16,034 bases of DNA, taken from assembly GCA_016190585.1 (NCBI GenBank), contig JACPQH010000035.1, positions 1-16,034 on the forward strand. Direction: 5' to 3'. The notes below the pieces were generated by a model. It saw only the letters and a program-made list of their open reading frames with translations. It had not been told where the DNA came from and searched no databases. The translations under genes were made by a program, and so were the position numbers. This document shows, in pieces, positions 12,819 through 16,034 of this stretch; position 1 is the stretch's first letter; every line of letters starts with the position of its first letter. The stretch comes from Chloroflexota bacterium. GTDB lineage: Bacteria > Chloroflexota > Dehalococcoidia > Dehalococcoidales > RBG-16-60-22.

Positions 12819-14819
12819 TTGACAGACGCCGTGCTGCTTGGTCGTGACCTGGGCCTGCTGCGGATCGCCGCGGCGGTGCCCGCGCTCCGTGTGGCCGACG
12901 TGGACCATAACGCTGATGCCATTATCCGGCTCATCCGCCAGGCCCGGGAAGAATCCGTGCAGGTGCTGTGCTTTCCCGAAATGGCTCTCACCGGCTACAC
13001 CATCGGCGACCTGGTGCAGCATCCGGCCCTGCTTTCCCGGGCGGCGAGCGCCCTGGGCGGAATCCTGTCGGAAAGCGCCGGCCATCACATGCTTATCGTG
13101 GTGGGGATGCCCGTGATTGCCGGGGACAAGGTGTATAACGCCGCCGTGGCGCTCAGCGCCGGGCGCGTCCTGGGGGTAGTGCCGAAAACCTATCTGCCCG
13201 GCTACAAGGAGTTCTACGAGTACCGCTGGTTCGCCTCGGGCGGCGCGGCCGGCCCCGACTCGATTGAAATCGCCGGAGGCAGGGCGCCTTTCGGCGTCGA
13301 TATCCTCTTTCGGCTTGGGGGGGCGGTCAATGCCCTGGCCGGCATCGAAATCTGCGAGGACCTCTGGGTGCCCCTGGCGCCTCACGAATACCAGTCCCTC
13401 GCCGGTGCCTCGGTACTTATCAATATTTCCGCCAGCAACCAGTTTCTCGATAAGCCGGAATGGCGGCGGACGATTGTGTCATCGGAGTCCGGCCGCTGCC
13501 TGGCCGCTTACTGCTACGTGTCGGCCGGCGCCGGGGAGTCATCCAACGACGTCGTTTTCAGCGGGCACGCCATGGTCGCCGAGAACGGTGTGGTGCTCAG
13601 GGAGTCCGAGCGTTACGCGGCTAAGTCGCAGCTCCTGGTATCAGACGTCGACCTCGAAAGGCTGGCCTTCGACCGCCGGGCCGCGACGACCTTCCAGGGC
13701 AAGGCCGCGGCGGGTTCGTACCGGACGGTTGCGGTGGATATCGGGGAGGCCCCCGCCACCGGTCTGCGGCGGGCGCTGGACGCGCGCCCCTTCGTCCCGG
13801 CTGACCCCGCCCGGCGCGCCGAGCGGTGCCGCGAGATATTCGCCATGCAGGTCGCGGCGCTCGGTCAAAAACTGTCGGGCGCGCGGAAGGACCGGCTGGT
13901 CATCGGTGTCTCCGGCGGGCTCGATTCCACGCTGGCGCTGCTGGTCGCGGTGAAGACCACGGACGCTCTCGGCCTGCCGCGGGGACACGTTCACGCCTAT
14001 ACTCTGCCCGGTTTCGGCACCACCGGGCGCACCCGGAACAACGCCGTCTCGCTGTGCCGGTCGTTGGGCGTAACCTTCGCCGAGGTTGACATAAAAGAGA
14101 CCTGCGCTGCCCACCTGAGAGACCTGGGGCACAAGGGCAACGGCGACATCGTCTTCGAGAACGTGCAGGCGCGCTACCGCACCGAGTTCCTGTTTAACAA
14201 GGCGAACGAGTACGACGGCATCGTGCTCGGCACCGGCGACCTGACGGAGATAGCGCTGGGGTGGGCCACCTACGGCGGCGACCATATTTCCCATTACCAC
14301 GTCAACGCCTCGGTACCCAAGACACTGGTGCGCTACCTGGTGCGCTGGGTCGCCGATGACGAGATGACCGGTTCGCCCGCACAGCCGGTGCTCTACGATA
14401 TCCTCGAAACGCCGATATCTCCCGAGCTGCTCCGCCCCTCGTCGGGCGGCCTCAGTCAGAAAAGCGAGGAGATTATCGGCCCGGTGGAGCTGGCGGACTT
14501 TTTCCTTTACCCGTTTATCCGCTTCGGTACCCGTCCCGGCAAGATCCTTTTCCTGGCGAACGAGGCCTGCCGGCAGGGCCTGTTCGAGGGGCAATACACC
14601 CTGGCCGAGCTGCACCGGTGGCTGCGCAGCTTTATCACGCGTTTCTTCGCCAATCAGTTCAAGAGGACCTGCCTGCCCGAGGGGCCGAAGGTGGGTTCGG
14701 TAAGCCTGTCACCCCGGGGCGACTGGCGTATGCCCTCCGACGCGGCGCCCGCCGTGTGGCTGGCTGACCTGGAAGCCATGTACGCCAGGCTGAAAGCGGG
14801 GCAGGAAAAGCGAGAGTAA
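12819..14819 (+). CDS. nadE: Glutamine-dependent NAD+ synthetase
   Basis: The enzyme makes NAD+ from deamido-NAD+, ATP and glutamine. The 666-residue product is the long two-domain form. The N-terminal nitrilase-type glutaminase has the Glu-Lys-Cys triad: Glu54 in [10 protein letters not shown], Lys123 in [15 protein letters not shown], and Cys179 in GIEICEDLW. The ammonia-using synthetase domain has the PP-loop [12 protein letters not shown] (from about residue 363), then [15 protein letters not shown] and [20 protein letters not shown] chose TTG at 12819 because the AGGAGG at 12807-12812 lies six bases away; an in-frame TTG at 12813 touches the ribosome binding site, and GTG at 12831 would be too far in. 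It is transcribed alone, divergent from the B12 operon, and meets the copper operon tail to tail. Confidence 0.97.
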   Translation: MTDAVLLGRDLGLLRIAAAVPALRVADVDHNADAIIRLIRQAREESVQVLCFPEMALTGYTIGDLVQHPALLSRAASALGGILSESAGHHMLIVVGMPVIAGDKVYNAAVALSAGRVLGVVPKTYLPGYKEFYEYRWFASGGAAGPDSIEIAGGRAPFGVDILFRLGGAVNALAGIEICEDLWVPLAPHEYQSLAGASVLINISASNQFLDKPEWRRTIVSSESGRCLAAYCYVSAGAGESSNDVVFSGHAMVAENGVVLRESERYAAKSQLLVSDVDLERLAFDRRAATTFQGKAAAGSYRTVAVDIGEAPATGLRRALDARPFVPADPARRAERCREIFAMQVAALGQKLSGARKDRLVIGVSGGLDSTLALLVAVKTTDALGLPRGHVHAYTLPGFGTTGRTRNNAVSLCRSLGVTFAEVDIKETCAAHLRDLGHKGNGDIVFENVQARYRTEFLFNKANEYDGIVLGTGDLTEIALGWATYGGDHISHYHVNASVPKTLVRYLVRWVADDEMTGSPAQPVLYDILETPISPELLRPSSGGLSQKSEEIIGPVELADFFLYPFIRFGTRPGKILFLANEACRQGLFEGQYTLAELHRWLRSFITRFFANQFKRTCLPEGPKVGSVSLSPRGDWRMPSDAAPAVWLADLEAMYARLKAGQEKRE

Positions 14820-14940
14820 GGGGAAAGCAGGCCCCCGCCATACCGCATTTTCCCGTCGGTCCTATGCTGATTGCGGTCTGGTCTTTAACCGGGTGGTCTG
14901 AAAGCGGCAGGGCGTTTTGGAAGGTCTCCGGAGATGAAAT

Positions 14941-14975
14941 GCCGGGACCGGGCTCGTTCAAAACCCGGCCCCGGC
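14941..14975 (-). terminator. GC-rich hairpin after the small cysteine protein gene (probable terminator)
   Basis: Arms GCCGGGACCGGG (14941-14952) and CCCGGCCCCGGC (14964-14975) pair over 12 positions with one mismatch around an 11-base loop. It lies nine bases beyond the stop of the minus-strand gene ending at 14985. Only ATTTCAT follows on the minus strand, so the T-tract is poor. It could serve both converging transcription units. The rest of the 165-bp gap after nadE shows no other clear structure. Confidence 0.4.
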
Positions 14976-14984
14976 GGTGATTGG

Positions 14985-15140
14985 CTAGAGCTCTTTGCTG
15001 AGCACTTTGCTCTTCAGTATTTCCCATTCGGCGGTGGTCAGGACGCACAGGTTGCCCTTCTCGCCGATCTCAACATGGTCGTCGGCGATCTTGACAACCG
15101 GACAATGCCCCGAGCCGCACAGCTCAACAATTTTCACCAC
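14985..15140 (-). CDS. Approximately 51-residue cysteine-containing protein of unknown function
   Basis: Below usual length cut-offs but well supported. A strong GGAGG stands five bases before GTG at 15140 and eight before GTG at 15137; either could be the start (51 or 50 residues). The translation begins VKIVELCGSGHCPVVKIADD, continues with VEIGEKGNLCVLTTAEWEIL and ends KSKVLSKEL. Three cysteines and one histidine (ELCGSGHCP plus NLC) could bind a metal or form a redox site, and the C-terminus looks helical. It lies downstream of a copper ATPase and a small membrane protein on the same strand, separated by 66 bp, so a metal-related role is possible but not shown. I do not recognise a named family. 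Confidence 0.7.
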   Translation of the reverse strand: MVKIVELCGSGHCPVVKIADDHVEIGEKGNLCVLTTAEWEILKSKVLSKEL

Positions 15141-15206
15141 CCTTACCTCCTTCCCTGAAAGTTCGTATCAAATGCCCGTCCGACCTCCGGGCGGAATGAG
15201 CCTGAG

Positions 15207-15419
15207 TTAGCCTGCCGTGCCCTGCGCCCTCCGTTTGACCAGCGGGGTGATAACGGGCATCAGGATAATCATGGACAGCAGGAAGACCCAGGCCGCGCCG
15301 CCGATGCGGGCGACCCAGGTGTAATCACCCAGGATGGTAACGGTAAGGAACAGCCCGGCGGCCAGCAGCGAGATGCTGGTGTAAATCAGGGCGCTGGTTC
15401 GTCCAATGCTATTTTTCAC
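15207..15419 (-). CDS. Small two-helix membrane protein of unknown function
   Basis: The product has 70 residues. Two hydrophobic segments, about residues 9-30 and 38-60, are separated by a short GDYTWVARIGG linker, and the C-terminus is basic (KRRAQ). The N-terminus is also basic-polar, so both ends may lie in the cytoplasm. The GTG at 15419 has GGAGGAG upstream, inside the end of the ATPase gene; the ATPase stop is only nine bases away, so the two are co-transcribed. There are no cysteines or obvious metal-binding residues. A helper role for the copper pump is only a guess from position. Confidence 0.75.
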   Translation of the reverse strand: MKNSIGRTSALIYTSISLLAAGLFLTVTILGDYTWVARIGGAAWVFLLSMIILMPVITPLVKRRAQGTAG

Positions 15420-15428
15420 GTCTCCTCC

Positions 15429-16034
15429 TCAGCCGGTCGCGTGTTCCGGCACCGGGTGCGCCGGCGGCATCTGGCTCTGCCGGCGCTGGCGTCTTATCGG
15501 CGGGATGTAGCCCCGCATGCGCAGGGTATTCAACGTTACCGAGATGGAGCTCGTCGCCATGAGCAGCGCCGCCAGCTCCGGACTGACCATCTGGGCGAAG
15601 AACGGGTAGAGCAGGCCCGCCCCGATGGGGATGGACGCCGAGTTGTAGCCGAACGCCCAGAAGAGGTTCTGCTTTATCAGGCGGAGGGTCTGCTTCCCGA
15701 TCTGCAGCGCGGCCACTACGTCCATGAGGTCGTCTTTGACCAGGATGACGTGTCCCGTCTCCTTGGCGACGTCGGTGCCGGAACCGATGGCGATGCCCAC
15801 GTCGGCCTGCGCCAGCGCCGGGGCATCGTTGATGCCATCGCCGACCATCGCCACAACCTTCCCCTGAGCCTGGAGGCGCTTTACCTCTTCAGCCTTGTCT
15901 TGCGGCAGAACTTCTGCCAGGGCGCGATCAATCCCAACCTCAAGCGCGATGGCCTGTGCTGTCCGCTTGTTGTCGCCCGTAATCATGGCCACTTCCAGTC
16001 CCAGAGCATGCAGGGCCTCCACGGCCTGTTTGGA
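15429..16034 (-). CDS. copA: Copper-transporting P1B-type ATPase, C-terminal part (runs off the window)
   Basis: The frame is open to the window edge, so only the last 201 residues are seen, opening with [22 protein letters not shown]. The P-type ATPase motifs are [10 protein letters not shown], then [30 protein letters not shown], the hinge region of the P domain. Two C-terminal membrane helices follow. YNSASIP in the first and MATSS in the second are the metal-site signatures of the copper(I) P1B-1 class. The DKTGT phosphorylation site and the N-terminal metal-binding domains lie outside the window. The tail after [10 protein letters not shown] is basic and short. The symbol rests on the YN and MxxSS motifs; silver transport cannot be separated from copper. 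Confidence 0.9.
   Translation of the reverse strand, partial: SKQAVEALHALGLEVAMITGDNKRTAQAIALEVGIDRALAEVLPQDKAEEVKRLQAQGKVVAMVGDGINDAPALAQADVGIAIGSGTDVAKETGHVILVKDDLMDVVAALQIGKQTLRLIKQNLFWAFGYNSASIPIGAGLLYPFFAQMVSPELAALLMATSSISVTLNTLRMRGYIPPIRRQRRQSQMPPAHPVPEHATG

Noticed and set aside
13641..14615. Long minus-strand open frame (324 codons) opposite nadE
   Set aside because: It is antisense to the conserved NAD synthetase domain; low-complexity composition and no motif or ribosome binding site support.
1..16034. CRISPR array, tRNA or rRNA genes, prophage or transposase
   Set aside because: No regularly spaced repeats, no recognisable RNA gene and no mobility protein found on either strand.

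Overview
The window is GC-rich bacterial DNA, densely packed and mostly minus-strand. The gene set (a 4-hydroxybutyryl-CoA dehydratase family enzyme, corrinoid uptake and nucleotide-loop assembly without corrin-ring synthesis, strong GGAGG ribosome binding sites and many TTG/GTG starts) fits an anaerobe. My best guess is a Chloroflexota/Dehalococcoidia-type organism, with anaerobic Firmicutes as an alternative. This is inference from gene content, not a phylogenetic result.

Left edge (1-1583, plus strand): the C-terminal two thirds of a 4-hydroxybutyryl-CoA dehydratase-like [4Fe-4S]/flavin enzyme is followed after one base by a small cysteine-rich protein of unknown function. A 244-bp non-coding stretch with degenerate inverted repeats comes next.

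Main block (1584-12484, minus strand): a long run of tightly spaced, often overlapping genes starts behind a cobalamin riboswitch (12567-12702) and its terminator. Order of transcription: btuF (corrinoid-binding lipoprotein), btuD (ABC ATPase), cbiB, cobD-like aminotransferase, a short QueG-like 2x[4Fe-4S] protein, cobT, cobS, cobC, a double zinc-ribbon protein, lemA, htpX with a C-terminal zinc ribbon, cobU. A separately promoted Ntn-hydrolase of the C45/acyltransferase family follows. The B12 genes together take up a corrinoid, add the aminopropanol arm (CobD, CbiB), activate cobinamide (CobU), activate the lower-ligand base (CobT), join the halves (CobS) and remove the phosphate (CobC). The permease partner btuC is absent, and a membrane-protease module (zinc ribbon, LemA, HtpX) is embedded in the operon.

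Right part (12485-16034): a divergent regulatory region holds the riboswitch promoter on one side and a good sigma-70-type promoter for nadE on the other, with a 19-bp palindrome between them. nadE (plus strand) encodes a glutamine-dependent NAD+ synthetase. Converging on it from the right edge are the C-terminal end of a copper P1B-type ATPase, a small two-helix membrane protein and an approximately 51-residue cysteine-containing protein.

No tRNA, rRNA, CRISPR array, transposase or phage gene was seen. The most interesting signals are the riboswitch expression platform overlapping the btuF ribosome binding site and start, a hairpin that hides the ribosome binding site of the QueG-like gene with a possible promoter in its loop, the QueG-like gene and protease module inside a B12 operon, and the missing permease.
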